The position numbers and the translations under genes were made by a program. DNA of 64,000 nucleotides from Sanguinoderma infundibulare (lineage: Eukaryota > Basidiomycota > Agaricomycetes > Polyporales > Polyporaceae), in the NCBI GenBank assembly GCA_032821775.1, contig JAVLRN010000011.1, forward strand, positions 1,550,001-1,614,000, written 5' to 3'. Each line of letters opens with the position of its first letter. The stretch's first letter is position 1. Shown in pieces: positions 46,569 to 60,798 of the stretch. A model generated the notes under the pieces. That model made no database searches. It saw only the letters and a list, made by a program, of their open reading frames with translations, and was not told the DNA's origin.

Positions 46569-47430
46569 GTTCGGTCAGAATGATACCGGTCGACAGCTCG
46601 AAGATGGTCGAGAAGCGGTCGGGGGGTCAACGTAGGTCGTCCAGAACGTCCTCCGAGCCCTCGGCGCGGGACCGGTCGACGTGCTTGAAGGGACTTCAGA
46701 ATGCCTCTCTTGCACGTCGCTATTTACATACTGTCCGCGCCTGGCCGCGGGAATCGGATCAGAACAGGAGTCCTGCATGTTTGTCCTGTCTGAATCTGCT
46801 CGGCTTATCAGCTCTGGGACGACAAGCCGATAGCCAAAGCGAATATGGGAGTCACACGGAACGCATTTTATTGAACTAACTCACTTATCTGCGACTCGAG
46901 CCTGGAGATATGGAGGGCCCATACGGCATCCGAAGGCGTTCGCGATAAGGGGGCGCGTGTGCCACTGTGCGCTGGCAAATTGCATTTTCCTGAGGCGATT
47001 CATCGCCAGTCTGCGGACGGTATCGACGCTGTCTGCATTAGCGGACATTCCAGCGTACCTCAGAGCATATGAATGATCCTTACCGCGCCCATCGTTTGTG
47101 CTCACTGCTGACCCGTGACGGCTTTTGCCGAGGACGGTCACGGTTCAACGGGTTCGATTTCATGGCGGTAGCGCGTCTCGTCACTGCTTCCACAATGTCG
47201 ACGAACCTCCTCTGCCGGTTGCGCTATCTCGCATTGGAATCTCTGCTCATATGGCGACCGTATCATCTACGTACTTCACACGGCGGAAAATCAACGACGT
47301 TCAAGGAGGGCGAGACGGTGTTCGGATTCTGAAGGAGGGGGGGGTGTATGGTAGTTGTGGCCTCGTTATCGTTGTATTGTAAGATAACCTGGCCACAGAC
47401 CTGAAGGTACCAGAAGCAATATGCAGTGCA
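46569..47430. other. Intergenic region, DUR3 promoter / HET gene 3'
   Basis: 862 bp with the GATA-site cluster listed separately, and one more AGATAA near 47381. Otherwise nothing was recognised. Confidence 0.45.
46804..46948 (-). promoter_or_regulatory. Cluster of three HGATAR (GATA-factor) sites upstream of DUR3
   Basis: TGATAAG and AGATAAG read on the minus strand at 46804-46810 and 46884-46890, and CGATAA on the plus strand at 46943-46948, all 236-380 bp upstream of the DUR3 start. In ascomycetes and basidiomycetes the AreA/Gat1 GATA factors bind HGATAR to activate urea and other secondary nitrogen genes. The sites are seen; the regulation is inferred. Confidence 0.5.
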
Positions 47431-49364
47431 TCAGCCCGATACCTCCCGGAAGCTTTCTCGTGTTTGCCATATGGTGTAGAAAAATGTCTCCGACGGGATA
47501 ACAGTCCTCCCAATCACGGTGGTAGCACCGGTCCTGGGTCGCGACGCGACCAGGAAACCATGATAGGCGAACAATGGCGATTGAACCAGTTGGAGATTCT
47601 GTGGTGTTTGTCGCTGCGCCTCAAGCTCTTCCAGGCGAAGGGTACCGAGAATTTTGCCGAAAGGCGTGGAGAGGACACAGGGCTTGGCATGTTGAAGGAT
47701 GACATCTGCCGTGGTTAGAGATGTACCGCATATCATGGAGACGAGGAATCGCCGGAGCTCCTCCGCGAAAACGGCCAGGGGGACGTCATTCACATCGTCA
47801 AAGGACCCCATACGTCCCGTCTCCTGCCTGAACCGGGCTAGTATATCGGCAAGCAGTATATTTCGCCAAAGGTATTCCTGCACGCGCCCCCGCTCCGTGC
47901 TAAGTTGCTCTCTTGACATCACCATGGATGGGTGGTTTTTATTGACGAATGACATCTGCATCTCGAAGTGCATCGTCTCCATACAGAGCTCGAGGATGCG
48001 CGGAACCTCCCCGCGGCTGAGCTGCATATCCTCAACCGTGACCTGCCTGCAAACGCAGTGGAGCCTTTCCACCGCGGCCGGTCCTGCGGAGACGAATGCT
48101 AGTGGCATGAGCGTGAAGCCGTCATATGCGTCGCTGACGCTGTTTGGCTTCTCGAAGATCCACGGTGCCATGCTCTCCCTCAGGGACGTCACCGCCGCAG
48201 CCTTCATCATCATGCCAGACGGGACTTTCGGTACGATGCAAAAACGTTGCTGGATTGGAGGCTGACCGAGTGCATTCGCCACCAGTTCCGGAAACGTCAT
48301 CGTGCGCATATTTGGGGGAGGGATGTATCCGGCTATGTCGGGGAAAACAGCCAGGACGTAGTCGCGGGGTTTCGTCGTCGTCCGTCCACTTCTCCATACC
48401 GAGTGAAGCGGTTCGTATGTAGCAGCAGGACCGATTTCGCTGCCGTACTTCGCCATGTCGATGCGGCGCCTGCCCATGTCCATGTCACAGTGTACCAGTT
48501 CGTCAGCTCAACTCGAGGATATTCTGCTGACCGACGTACCGGTAGACAAAGTCATAATACGCTTCGACGTGGGACATCTCGGCCTCGATGGGCTGCTTCT
48601 TCGAGGTGAACTCGATCCCTCGATACGCAAGTTTATCCTTCAGAAACTGAAGGACGACCCTCTCCTTCGCCGCAAAGTGGCCCGCCATCCACGTCTTGTA
48701 TTCCGCATCAAACCGATTCTGCTTGAGAGGACATTTGATGAGGTTCAGGGGCACAATGTCCAAGACCTGCCCATACAGACCCTCCTGGCGCGTCCACAGC
48801 CGCTCGAACCACGGATCGAAGCACATCATATGCGGCCCGCAGAGCATTCCGTGCCCCATCTTCATCATGGTGAAGGCCTCAAAGCTGTCGTAGTCCCCGT
48901 TGGTGATGAGGAAGTCCATGGCGGTCGCATGCCAGCCGGCGCAGATGGGGTGCTCCAGGAGCACTTTGACGCAGCGGGCCGACTTGTATACGTGGGGGAT
49001 GGACATGAGCTGGTCTGCGATGCTGATTGTGGCGGACTCGGTCTGGTCGATGCAGAAGAGGTCCATCCAGAACCAATCGGAGCCGCAGACGTCGGGACGG
49101 CTGAGGATGGAGAGTATGTCTCTTTTTGCGGGACTCAGCTGGACGACGCCTGGCGAAGGTCGGACGATGAGCTCGATCCCACTTTCTATGAAGTTTGTTT
49201 CACTCACCAGGGTGACCGTCGACCACCGTTTCCGTGATTGTCTCGGGTGTGCCCCACACATGAGAGATCGCGATGTAATCGTCGTCAGTGGTGGCATCCA
49301 GCTTGCGTTCGAGATAGAGAGTCTGATCTGGCCTCTGGCAGACACGAACGAGGTATATGTGCAT
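47431..49364 (-). CDS. HET-domain protein (heterokaryon incompatibility-like)
   Basis: Minus-strand exons 49364..49208, 49149..48540, 48469..47431; 601 residues. The HET domain covers about residues 27-125: D-Y-I-A-I-S-H-V-W-G (29-38), then W-F-W-M-D-L-F-C-I-D-Q (79-89) and S-I-P-H-V-Y-K-S-A-R, the three blocks that define the family. A W-F-E-R-L-W-T-R-Q-E block follows, usual in HET proteins. The remaining 400 residues show no repeat, NACHT or WD40 domain. HET proteins mediate non-self recognition and cell death on hyphal fusion in ascomycetes; in mushrooms they are numerous and mostly unstudied, so function here is inference. Splicing at 49208/49149 is required to join the first and second HET blocks. 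The gene looks intact. Confidence 0.85.
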
Positions 49365-50268
49365 GTTGCAGCGCTATAGCGGCGATGAGAGTCGGATAGA
49401 AAGGGGATTTGCTAGACGACTCACGAGGGTATGGAGGTTGCGCTACAGGTCAAGGCCACAGCCAACTTCCGCGCCTCCTCGGAATCATTGGCACGACTGA
49501 ACCTTCTAGACTAAAGTCCACGTGATTCGACACGTTCATGAACTGCGCCTGGGTTGTGCGCGCCATGCACAAACGGAACTTGCAGACTTCCCAACCGATC
49601 TAGCTGTAGATTTTCCATCGACAGCGTGCGACCTGAGTTCAACGACGGGGGAGTCCCTGAAAACTTCGACGATACGGGTGCGTTGCTTGCAGGTGTGCTG
49701 TTCTTTAATTCTATCTGTTGTCTTGGTGATAATTGGCCCTCGGCGGTCTGCTATCCGAATACTGTCAGTGGTTCTATTGCACGGCAGCCGACATCATAAC
49801 GCGCCGCCGCTACGTATCTGGTAAACCTCAAGGAAAGTTTTAGCGTTCCACAACTGGGCCGTGAGTCTTCGCAGTGCTTGTCGGGAGACAGCTATTCAAG
49901 CAGGGTGAAGGTTGGACTGAAGACGTATACGGCCGTTTAAATAGCCAAACTTGGAGGCGCCCTATCTGCGCTGCGACATTGGAGGATGCTACTAGTAAAG
50001 TCCGTATCTCGATCTATTACTTATCATGTCCAGCTGATCATCGTTGCCAGTGAGACACAGGAGAGATTTTGTTGAGACCCGCCACGCCCTCGTGCACCCA
50101 ATGAGACTGTTGGTCAGAGGACAAGCTGGTGATCATGTATCGCTTTATCTGTTAGCCATACCTGCCAGTTGCTGACAAACGCCCATCTCGAGTCATACAC
50201 CCCAACGCGACCATCGTCCTGCTCAGCACCCGCCCCGGGAACCTACGGTTCTTACAGGCCAAACAACC
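49365..50268. other. Divergent intergenic region, HET gene / amidotransferase-like gene
   Basis: 904 bp between two diverging start codons. Short frames around 49.5-49.8 kb have no motif. No gene is supported. Confidence 0.4.
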
Positions 50269-51279
50269 ATGTCGTCATTCCGCATCTCGGTCCTCCTCTG
50301 CGACACTCCACACCCCGCGGTCGTCGCCGCGCAGGGCGATTACGGCGAGATCTTCCGCACGCTTTTCCGCAAGTCGCTCGAGTCCATCCAGACCAAGTCT
50401 CCTTCCGAGTTCAGCAACGTGGATTTCGCCGTCGACTCGTTCGATGTGCGGAATAAACTCGAGTACCCGGAGGACGTGAGCTTGTACGACGCCGTGCTCC
50501 TCACGGGGTCTGGTACGTGCTTCCACCTGGCTCGAGACGAATATTGTGTGGCTGACCGAACGGATGCCATAGCTGCATCGGCGTATGAGAACACCGCATG
50601 GATCAACAAGCTCGTCGACTACGTGAAGTACGTCGCGGAAGAGAAGCCCAAGATCCGACTAATCGGTCAGGATAATTGCTCTGACGTTCGTGATCCATGC
50701 TGAGTTCGGTATGCTGCAGGCATATGTTTCGGACATCAAATTATCGCCCGGGCATTGGGCGGGGAGTGCGTGTCCAATGGGGGTAGGTGGGAGGCAGGCA
50801 CTACGCCGATGAAATTGACAGGCATGGGGAAGCAGCTCTTCGGCGTACCTGAGCTCGTAAGTCCGACATGAGCTTAACGATGACCTCTCCTCACGACCTG
50901 ACATCTATCCCTTCCCGCGTCGCTCTCGCGCCCTCCCCAGAACATCCAACAAATGCACCGCGATCACGTCCCCGCAGCGCCGCCCTCGTTCCACCTCCTC
51001 GGCTCGTCGTCGATAACGCCCAATCAGGGCATGATCAAGCTCTATCCTGGGGCGTCTCCCGAGTCGGTGTCGCCGGCGGACGTCCATATTTTCTGCGTCC
51101 AAGGCCATCCGGAGTTCGACCAGTTCATCACGGACGAGATCGTGAAGACGCGGTGGTCGACAGGGGTGATGAGCCAGGAGGTAAGAGATGACGTCGAGCG
51201 GAGGCGGGACTTGCGGAACGATGGGGTGGACATCGTAGGGAAGACGCTTTGGGAGATCCTGTGCGCATCACGAGCCTAG
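50269..51279 (+). CDS. Class I glutamine amidotransferase-like protein
   Basis: Exons 50269..50512, 50573..50665, 50720..50856, 50941..51279; 270 residues. The fold markers of a GATase-1 domain are present: L-Y-D-A-V-L-L-T-G-S, the nucleophile elbow G-I-C-F-G-H-Q with Cys115, and V-Q-G-H-P-E-F with His214 and Glu216, completing the Cys-His-Glu triad. There is no synthetase partner domain. Such stand-alone proteins occur widely in fungi (YLR126C-like) and are often annotated as putative GMP-synthase-type amidotransferases; the true substrate is unknown. The triad is complete, so hydrolase activity on glutamine or a gamma-glutamyl compound is plausible. Confidence 0.9.
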
Positions 51280-52099
51280 AGGCGTCGGGGATTCGAGGCA
51301 GAGAGTAGTGAGGAAACGGCGCCGACTGTCATGGCATAGCGCTCGATGGATTGCCATATGCAGCGGGATGTGATTGACCAATGGTGTACGACATAATGTA
51401 GGTATATGCCAGAATCGTCTAGATACAAGGAGGGGTCAAATGGACGGCGAGAGAAGACTTACGAGATGCGGTGGGGGAGCGCCGCACTAAATAGCTGCGG
51501 CTGCATTCCCAACTTTGAGGCAACCCTTATGCAGTCATGTACGCATGAATCTTAAGGCCTGAGATAAGAAATAACGAGGCGTACGAGTGGATCGAGCAGG
51601 CTCGTTACCGTCGAGACGTGATTGACTTGAGCCAGTCGACAGGATACTCCACGCCGCCCGTCCGTTTAGTTCTATCAAGAGAGCACCGAGGACGACAGAG
51701 AGGCAAATTTTGGGAATGAGAGACCCAAGAGAACGAGCTAAAGGTGGCTGGAGCTTGTGAACATGATGGGGTGGCCTTGGGGTGGCCGGCAAGGATCGGA
51801 AGATGATGAAAGCGCCACTGTCCACGCAGGTTCCAAAATAGGAGTGCACTATTGTACGCGCACATTGGGAGGCCTCGACCAGAGACTGGGGGTGCAGGTG
51901 ACGGTGAGAGGACGGGCGATAAGATCAGAGTGGGGGGAGGGAGAGGGGAGAAGGAGCGGAGCGGGGTGGGCGATGGGAGGAGGAGATCGGTGTTTTGACA
52001 AGGCCAAGTCGGTGACAAGCTCAGATCTCACTCTCTCCTCCGGCGCTCATACCCTCCTTCTCGAGCCCGGCTCAGCGCCCCCCTCCTCATCCCCCAACC
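51280..52099. other. Intergenic region, amidotransferase-like gene 3' / AGC kinase promoter
   Basis: 820 bp. 51.9-52.1 kb shifts from a G/A-rich tract to a CT-rich 5' UTR just before the kinase start. No gene is supported. Confidence 0.45.
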
Positions 52100-54534
<2,435 letters not shown>

Positions 54535-55457
54535 ACTTCGTAGCGCCTGTCAATTCTTCTCGACCATCTCCGCTCCTTGGTTTTCCTGCGTTCCCTCGTG
54601 GTCCATGGATGCGTGCCCCTGCCATTCTCGTGCCTTCCACTACACGGCAGCGCGGGTATGCCACAAATCTTATCTATTCGGATGTCTCCGACTCCTCCAT
54701 GGACCTTTCCACGCCATTAACCCCTCCGTTGCATAGCGTGTTAGTCGCACGCGACTCCATCTCCTTCCTCCGACCTTGATAACCTATGTCTCACCTTCCT
54801 GACCCTCCTTCTCCATGCTCGTCGTTTTCGCCCTTCCCGTTCATCTTGACCGTAGTGCCCTGCCGTCGATCATCTCTTCCTTCTTCCCTTGTCACCCATC
54901 TCATTTGCATGATACACAGTGACGTACCCACATGGACGCTGTCCTTGGTCCCGTAATGTATCGTTGGTCGTTCCACTCCACCGTCTTCTCACCCTACTCC
55001 TCCGTATAAGCGCTCAGTATTCCTCGACGTGCCATGCATGAGTTCCCAGTACACACATACATACCTGCGTGTCCTGTTGTTGTTGTGTTGTTGTCAAAGT
55101 TCTTTTGTTGCTGTTGTTGTACTGTTGTGTATTGCGAATGTAACCCTCACCCATGCTCAGTGTAACTTGGAAGCAAAAGCTAGTTGACGTCGGCCTTCCG
55201 ATGTTTACGATTCCGCCTCAGATCAGCACGGCTTTCATTTGCGATTGCATTGGTAAATTGTGTTGGGTTGCACTATCTCTCCTACTGTCACTGTGCTAGG
55301 ACAAGAATGAACGTTGAATACGTTGAACTCTGGTTGAACTTCGAGCGTTCCGGGCGCCTCGCTTCGATCGAAGTTGTGGCGCAGTGGAGATTGGATCTAG
55401 TTCTTGCAACTCTTGGTTACTAACAAAGCCCAGCCCAAGCTGTATAAACCACAGAGC
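54535..55457. other. Intergenic region, AGC kinase 3' / GNAT-Mss4 gene promoter
   Basis: 923 bp. It holds CT-rich likely 3' UTR of the kinase and a TTG/TGT-rich tract at about 55074-55130. A short frame at 55184-55423 has no motif. No gene is supported. Confidence 0.4.
55074..55130 (+). repeat. Imperfect TTG/TGT-rich microsatellite-like tract
   Basis: About 57 bp made mostly of TTG and TGT units, interrupted by CAAAGTTC and ACTG, roughly 540 bp after the kinase stop codon. It may be in the 3' UTR or downstream of it. Confidence 0.5.
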
Positions 55458-56953
55458 ATGTCGATCTTCTACGATCTTGTTCACAAGGATGAGCTGGAAG
55501 ATGCGCACAAGATAGAATCGCAAGGTATCGGTCGATGGCTCTGAGAAGGGTCGCGGTATTGATCAACTCGATTATAACATTTCAGGCTACCCGGAGGACG
55601 AGGCAGGCGGTCTCGAAACCTTTCGGTAGTACCTTCTAGCCTCCTACACGGCGCGCAGGCAGAGAGAGCTGACTTTATCGATTTCGAAGATATCGACAAT
55701 CGCAAGCACCGGAGCTCTTCCTGGGTGCCTACCTCCCCTCGGACGCTGGCCGAGGGCGAAAGCTCGTCGGCTACGTCTGCTCGACCCTCTCCCCAGACAC
55801 GACCCTCACGCACGAATCCATGGCCAAGCACGTCCCGGGCTCCTCATCGGTGTGCATCCACTCCGTCTGCGTCCACCGAGAGCACCTGCGGCAGAAGCTG
55901 GGCCTCGGGCTCGTCAGGGAGTACGTCTCGCGACTGTCCGCCTCTAGCACTTTGAAGCCTCCCGAGCGCGTCCTGCTCATTGCGCACGAGGAGCTGCGCG
56001 GGTTCTACGAGCAGGCCGGCTTCGAGTGGCTCGGCCGGAGCGCCGTCGTGCACGGCGCGCGGCCGTGGTTCGAGATGCGCAAGGTGCTGAAACCTGCCAT
56101 TGAGTCCGAGCCGCAAAGCTCTACCAGTATCAGTACCAGTCTTGGCTCAGGAACCGTGCCATCCCAAACCCTCCCAAACACCGGAGACGGCCAAGGTAAA
56201 CTCTATCATAAGCACTCTTGCCGTAGGGGACACGCAGGCTCACACCGAACATGTTATGTTCCGTCCCGTCTGACCGGCGCAGGGTCCTCCGAGCTCGTCG
56301 TCGAGTCCGCCCCTGCCCCGCAGGCACCAGCGCAGATCCAACAATCGGCGTCGGCATCGGTCCCGCCAGGCCTCTGGGAGGCGCTCCAACGCCAATCCTC
56401 CCGCGCGCGCCCCCTCGCGCGCCTGCTCACGTCCTTCCCCAACGCGGTGCAGGACGTGACCTCAGACATCGCCGCCGACGCTGCGCACGGCCTGCCGTCG
56501 AACAGATTCGACCTGCTCTGCCCGCGTCTCGGCTGCGGCAGCGTCATCCTCAAGGCCGGGGTCGCAAGCTGGGTCGAGCGCGCGAGCGTCGCGCTCGAGC
56601 CTCAGGGTGCGGGTTTGGGTTCCCGGGCCCTTCCCGAGGCGTTAGGCCCGCTCCCGGAACCGCTTGCGACGGCGCAGTGGTGGCTCGTGAGGGGGAGCGC
56701 GATGGTCTTCGAGAACATCGGGTTCTCGAAGCCGGTGGAGACGCAGGAGACGGGTGAGCATCTGGTCGCGTGCCTCGGGAGGTCGATCGGCAGTTGACGA
56801 GCCACTTGGTTTTTTTTGTGTTTATTAGGCCCGAACGGAAAACGGATGAAGCTACTTGCGTGCGCCGAGTGTGACCTCGGGCCTCTGGGCTGGTGCGAGG
56901 AGGGCGGGAGCGAGTACTGGCTCGCGTGTAACCGGGTCGGGTATCGTGCCTGA
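55458..56953 (+). CDS. Fusion of GNAT N-acetyltransferase (serotonin acetyltransferase-like) with Mss4/Dss4-like domain
   Basis: Exons 55458..55524, 55586..55625, 55690..56195, 56283..56753, 56829..56953; 402 residues in one frame. Residues 1-190 are an AANAT-like GNAT domain: L-V-H-K-D-E-L-E-D-A-H, G-Y-P-E-D-E-A, the acetyl-CoA loop Q-K-L-G-L-G-L and E-E-L-R-G-F-Y-E-Q-A-G-F. After a Ser/Pro/Ala-rich linker, about residues 265-402 form an Mss4 fold: N-R-F-D-L-L-C-P-R-L-G-C-G-S-V-I-L, W-W-L-V-R-G-S-A-M-V-F-E-N-I-G-F-S-K and A-C-A-E-C-D-L-G-P-L-G-W, with both zinc-ligand pairs. Mss4/Dss4 binds nucleotide-free Sec4/Rab8 GTPases in secretion. No stop separates the two parts; even if intron 56196-56282 were retained (87 nt, no stop) the frame continues. 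Two genes merged by a missed intergenic region is the alternative, but the continuous open frame argues against it. Confidence 0.82.
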
Positions 56954-57391
56954 GCCGGGCGGACGAGGACGAGGACCACGGGGAGTAAGACAAATTCGTG
57001 AGCTTCTGTAACGGGTATGCAATCGTGTATTGCATTGACGGACCTGTGCCGTATGCTCGGAGTCGAAGTAAGTTACCGGAGGTCGGCGTTTGCTCACAGG
57101 GATCTGAAGATTAAACACGGACGAATGCCCCAGCTCACCCGCTCGGACGCCGGCGAACAGAAAAGGCCGACTTGGGTACACATGTAGGTGTCGTCATCCC
57201 GTTGTCCGAACCATGGTTTGTCACGATTCGCACCTTCTATCCATCGCGGGGGGGGCAACGCAAAATGGATGAGACGAAAGCATTGCGAATAGGTATTAGG
57301 TTGACAAATGCTGTACAAGTCCGAACGGAGCAAGAAGCAGAAACCACGTAAATCCATGAAGTATAGGCAAAGCATCCGATCGGTGAACGCG
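56954..57391. other. Convergent 3' intergenic region, GNAT-Mss4 / Qc-SNARE
   Basis: 438 bp of facing 3' UTRs; nothing else was recognised. Confidence 0.45.
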
Positions 57392-58233
57392 TCATGTCTT
57401 GAAGACGATGATGAGTATGAGGAGGACGAGGATGAGCAGCGCGATCATGACAGTCGAGCCTGTATGCCCTGCGTCAGCCTCCCGAGGCGCAGCGATGGAG
57501 CCGCAGGACCAAGGACCACATACCGTTCTCCTTCGCGCCCTTGGCGACCCGGTCGAGCCGCCGCCTCGCACCCGTGAGCCTGCCATCTGTCCTGTCCAGA
57601 TCATGGTCCAGCCCCTCGAGCAGGCCGGTGTGCACGTCGAGCTCGTCGTTGATCTGCAGCGAGAGGTCCCGCTGTCGCGTGATCGAGCGGGAGAGCTCAT
57701 CCAGGTGGACGTCCTGGTGGTCCATCATCTGTCGCTGTTGCTGCAGCATCTCCTCGTGCGAATAGCCCCCCTCCGGGTCGTCCGTATATGGCGCATAATG
57801 GTCCTCGTCGGCAGAGGTCGGGGGCGGAGACGGGGTAGTGGGGGCGGGCGCGGCTATTGAAGCCGGGGACGCATTTGAGCTCATGGCGGCAGGCTCGGGC
57901 TCCTCGCACCTGGGATGGCCCGTTCATATGTATGCGAGCTGCACGTGTAGAGCACGAGGGTACGCACCTCTCCACGCCCAGCGCGGCTGCATCTCCACCG
58001 AGCATCCCGCGCATGCGCTCATGTTGTGTCCGCAGAAGCTTGGTTGCTTCTGATGGCCCCTCCTTTTCTTCTAGGTCTAGGATGCCGGAACGTAGTTGTT
58101 GGAGGTTCTTGACGATCTGGGGTGTGTGAATGGATGTCGAGTTTGAGGGAAGGTTCTGAAGGCGTTGGCGCTCCAGGAGAAGCGAAAGCGTCTGGGTAGA
58201 GACGGAGGTGAGGCGTGCTAGCGAAGCCGCCAT
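57392..58233 (-). CDS. Qc-SNARE, syntaxin-8/Fsv1-like
   Basis: Minus-strand exons 58233..57968, 57909..57524, 57468..57392; 242 residues. The N-terminal half is helical (M-A-A-S-L-A-R-L-T-S-V-S, then Q-I-V-K-N-L-Q-Q-L-R-S-G-I). A Pro/Ser/Thr-rich linker leads to a SNARE motif at about 150-210 with the zero-layer glutamine in L-S-L-Q-I-N-D-E-L-D, then a C-terminal anchor of Leu/Ile/Val (M-I-A-L-L-I-L-V-L-L) ending F-K-T. Size and layout match Syn8 of budding yeast and Fsv1 of fission yeast, endosomal Qc-SNAREs. Tlg1 or a Vam7-related protein is less likely because there is no PX domain. An internal ATG in exon 2 could start a shorter form, but exon 1 is in frame and SNARE-like. Confidence 0.87.
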
Positions 58234-58679
58234 GGTCGTTCAAGGATACAAGCACAGTGAGGTACCGTCCTAGCCAATGTCGCAAGCAGAGACGAGCGGG
58301 AGCGCTAAGCGGCGGCAGTGGCTCGTGAGACTCGGTCGCGATCACAACTTTGTCCCTTCCGCATTCGGAAGGCGTGGTAGAACGACCACCATTCGCATCC
58401 CTGACACGAAGACGCAGGCATACGAATGAATTCATAGACAATATATTGTTATTAGTACAGAGAGAAAGGCCAAGACATCGATACACTGGAGAATACAGTG
58501 GTGGTGCAGACTGAGTTGGGAAATCTAAACGAGTTAGGCTGGGCAGACCACGAGACAGTAACATGTACATATAACGTAGAAGCGCGCAAGGCAGCTCTAG
58601 GGAGATAGTAATGCTAACGTGAGATGTGCAAGAAAACTCTACACAAGAAAGCACAGGAAGGCACTCGGTCGAGGGGAGT
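58234..58679. other. Intergenic region, transcription factor 3' / Qc-SNARE promoter
   Basis: 446 bp; AT-richer than the flanking exons; no gene is supported. Confidence 0.45.
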
Positions 58680-60798
58680 CTAAGAACGACTCTGGCTAAC
58701 AGACGCGCGGGTTTGGTGAATTTCCGCGAGATGCGAGCCTATAAGCCGCCAGATTAGTAGGCATGACCAACCACAGGAAAAGGCACAGATAGACACTGAC
58801 CCATGAGAGGGCAGTTCGAGGACAGGATGCCCATCGCCGCCGTGATCCTGTCGAGGCTCGAGGTGAGGCTAGCCAAGTCCTGTCTGACCGGTGCGCCGCC
58901 TTGCTGGAGCCTCCTGGTCTCTCCAATCAGCACCTTGCATATCATCGACCACAGAATCTAGCGCAGACACTTGTTAATGTTCCGAGAAATTGCTTTCCCT
59001 AGCGCTCCGCACTCACCGCGACGACGGGGTCCAGATGCCGGTATTGAGTGATGTCAACAACGTCGAGTCCCCGACCAGCCGCCACGGCAACACAAACGGT
59101 CTTCTGCCAAGACACCGGCTGGGAACCGGTGAATGCGGAATGGAGCTGGATCGCCGCCGCACACGCAAAAGTGCGCGAGACGAGCACCTCCCGCATATCA
59201 TCCGGCCCGCGGTTCCTGATGGCGGCTACCTGACGGTGGAACCGCTCGATCAGGTTGTCGAGCGAGTTGAAACAGTTCAAGAAATCGTTCATGTTCGGCA
59301 TGTCTGCGGGATGTCGGACGGAAGGGGGAGAAAGTATATCAGCCAACGGGGAAATGTCTCCGCGTGAAATTCAGCGACACGCACCAATGCGGTATTGAGA
59401 AGAGAAGTAGATGGCACGCTCGTACAGCGCCCCCGCCTTTGTTCGGAGAGCGAGCGGCGAAAAGTCTTCGTTTGAATCATCTACTGCACCCCTGACGAAA
59501 TCTTCCATGGAGTAGTTCCCGCCCTGACGAGGCACGAGCATCCCCTGCTCATAACGGCATTGAGCGACGACGTTTCTCAACTAGCGCTGTCATAGCAACA
59601 GGAACGAACCAGGCCCCCTGCACTTACCTGCTCGTACGCCTCAGAGGCAAGCGGCCACGGCGTCGTCACATGAACCCTGGCCCTGCCGAACTGGCAGAAA
59701 GACGGAGGCGTGTTCATCGCCGCGGCCCAGACGTTGTCGATGTTTACCACAGTCCAGAACGCTTGGACGATCTCTCCTGCAGCGACCGTGTCGTTCCCCA
59801 TGGTTCCGACGTCGAGCTGATGGAACCGGCACCCGGTGGTGAGCGCGACGGCAGCAAGGCAGTGGTACCTGCCCTCCAGGAGCCGACCGCTAGCGAAGAA
59901 GTAGTTGGCGAGGAGGACCTCGGCCTGGATGGTGTAAAGCACGTCGTCGGCGGGGTTGCCCGTCTGTGCCGTTATCGTGGTCGCAGCGACGGCCTGCATC
60001 GCACAGTCGGCGAAGTGGGTCTCCCGGGTGCGGAGCGCGCTGGAGGTGGAGAGTCGGCTACCCCAGAGGAAGGCTGCGTTCATGAGCGGGTCGCTGCCGG
60101 CGCTGACGTACTGGGTCCGAAGGCGGAATCGGGTCGGATTGAGGAAGAAGCCCAGCTGCGACGCATGCGCCATGAACGTCTGGAGGCTGTAGATCATGAA
60201 CGACCATCGAGTTAGAAACCTGCAAAGGGTGGGGGAGGCGGTGCCCGAGTGTGGGTATGATGAGGTGACACTCACAGCACTTGGACCTCCTGCGGCGAGG
60301 GGTCAGCCATATGTCCTGCGGCGCGGACGGTTGTAAGCGGTTGAACGACGGCTGTTTGCAGATAGGGACAAGCTGCTCACCGGCGGGCTGTACCATGCCC
60401 ACTGGGTAGAGTGACATGCCGGGTCCCTGGACTGGCGTACGCGTCGTGGAAGGTGCTGCGGTTTGCCTGCGCGGGTCGTGGAGCTGGACAGAGGGGGCGC
60501 CCTCCGTCGGATTTTCAAGCTCATGGATCCTGGCTTCGAGGAGGGCGATGTTCTCCTCGAGCAGACGAGACCTGGTGACCTCGCCACCGGTTGCGTACTC
60601 GCAGTCATCAGGTCTGCTGTTGGCGATGCACCGGCCGCAGGCGGGTTTGTTGCCGTCGCATTTCTAGAGGAGGATCGTTAATGAGGGAGACCGCCTAAAC
60701 GACGATGAGCAAGCTGAACATACCGCCTTGAGCTTGCGGCACGGCAAGCAAGCCGCGCCCCTGTTCAAAGGTCGGCTGGGAGGAGGTGATGAGGACAT
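58680..60798 (-). CDS. Zn2Cys6 fungal-type transcription factor
   Basis: Minus-strand exons 60798..60724, 60663..60381, 60315..60276, 60219..59628, 59580..59385, 59303..59017, 58957..58801, 58738..58680; 562 residues. The binuclear zinc cluster is C17-x2-C20-x6-C27-x6-C34-x2-C37-x8-C46 (A-C-L-P-C-R-K-L-K-A-K-C-D-G-N), formed across the first intron. A short coiled coil (L-L-E-E-N-I-A-L-L-E-A-R-I-H-E-L-E) for dimerisation follows at about 60-78. The middle (about 135-370) matches the fungal-specific regulatory domain, with G-S-R-L-S, A-E-V-L-L-A-N-Y-F-F and G-R-Y-H-C-L-A-A-V-A. No target can be named, and the nearest genes give no pathway clue. All six zinc ligands are present and the frame is intact. 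Confidence 0.9.

Noticed and set aside
48503..49345. 280-codon minus-strand frame starting M-S-A-R-G as the HET protein N-terminus
   Set aside because: Its first 40 codons are in the wrong frame; the start at 49364 with splicing 49208/49149 gives the expected Y-I-A-I-S-H-V-W-G motif instead.
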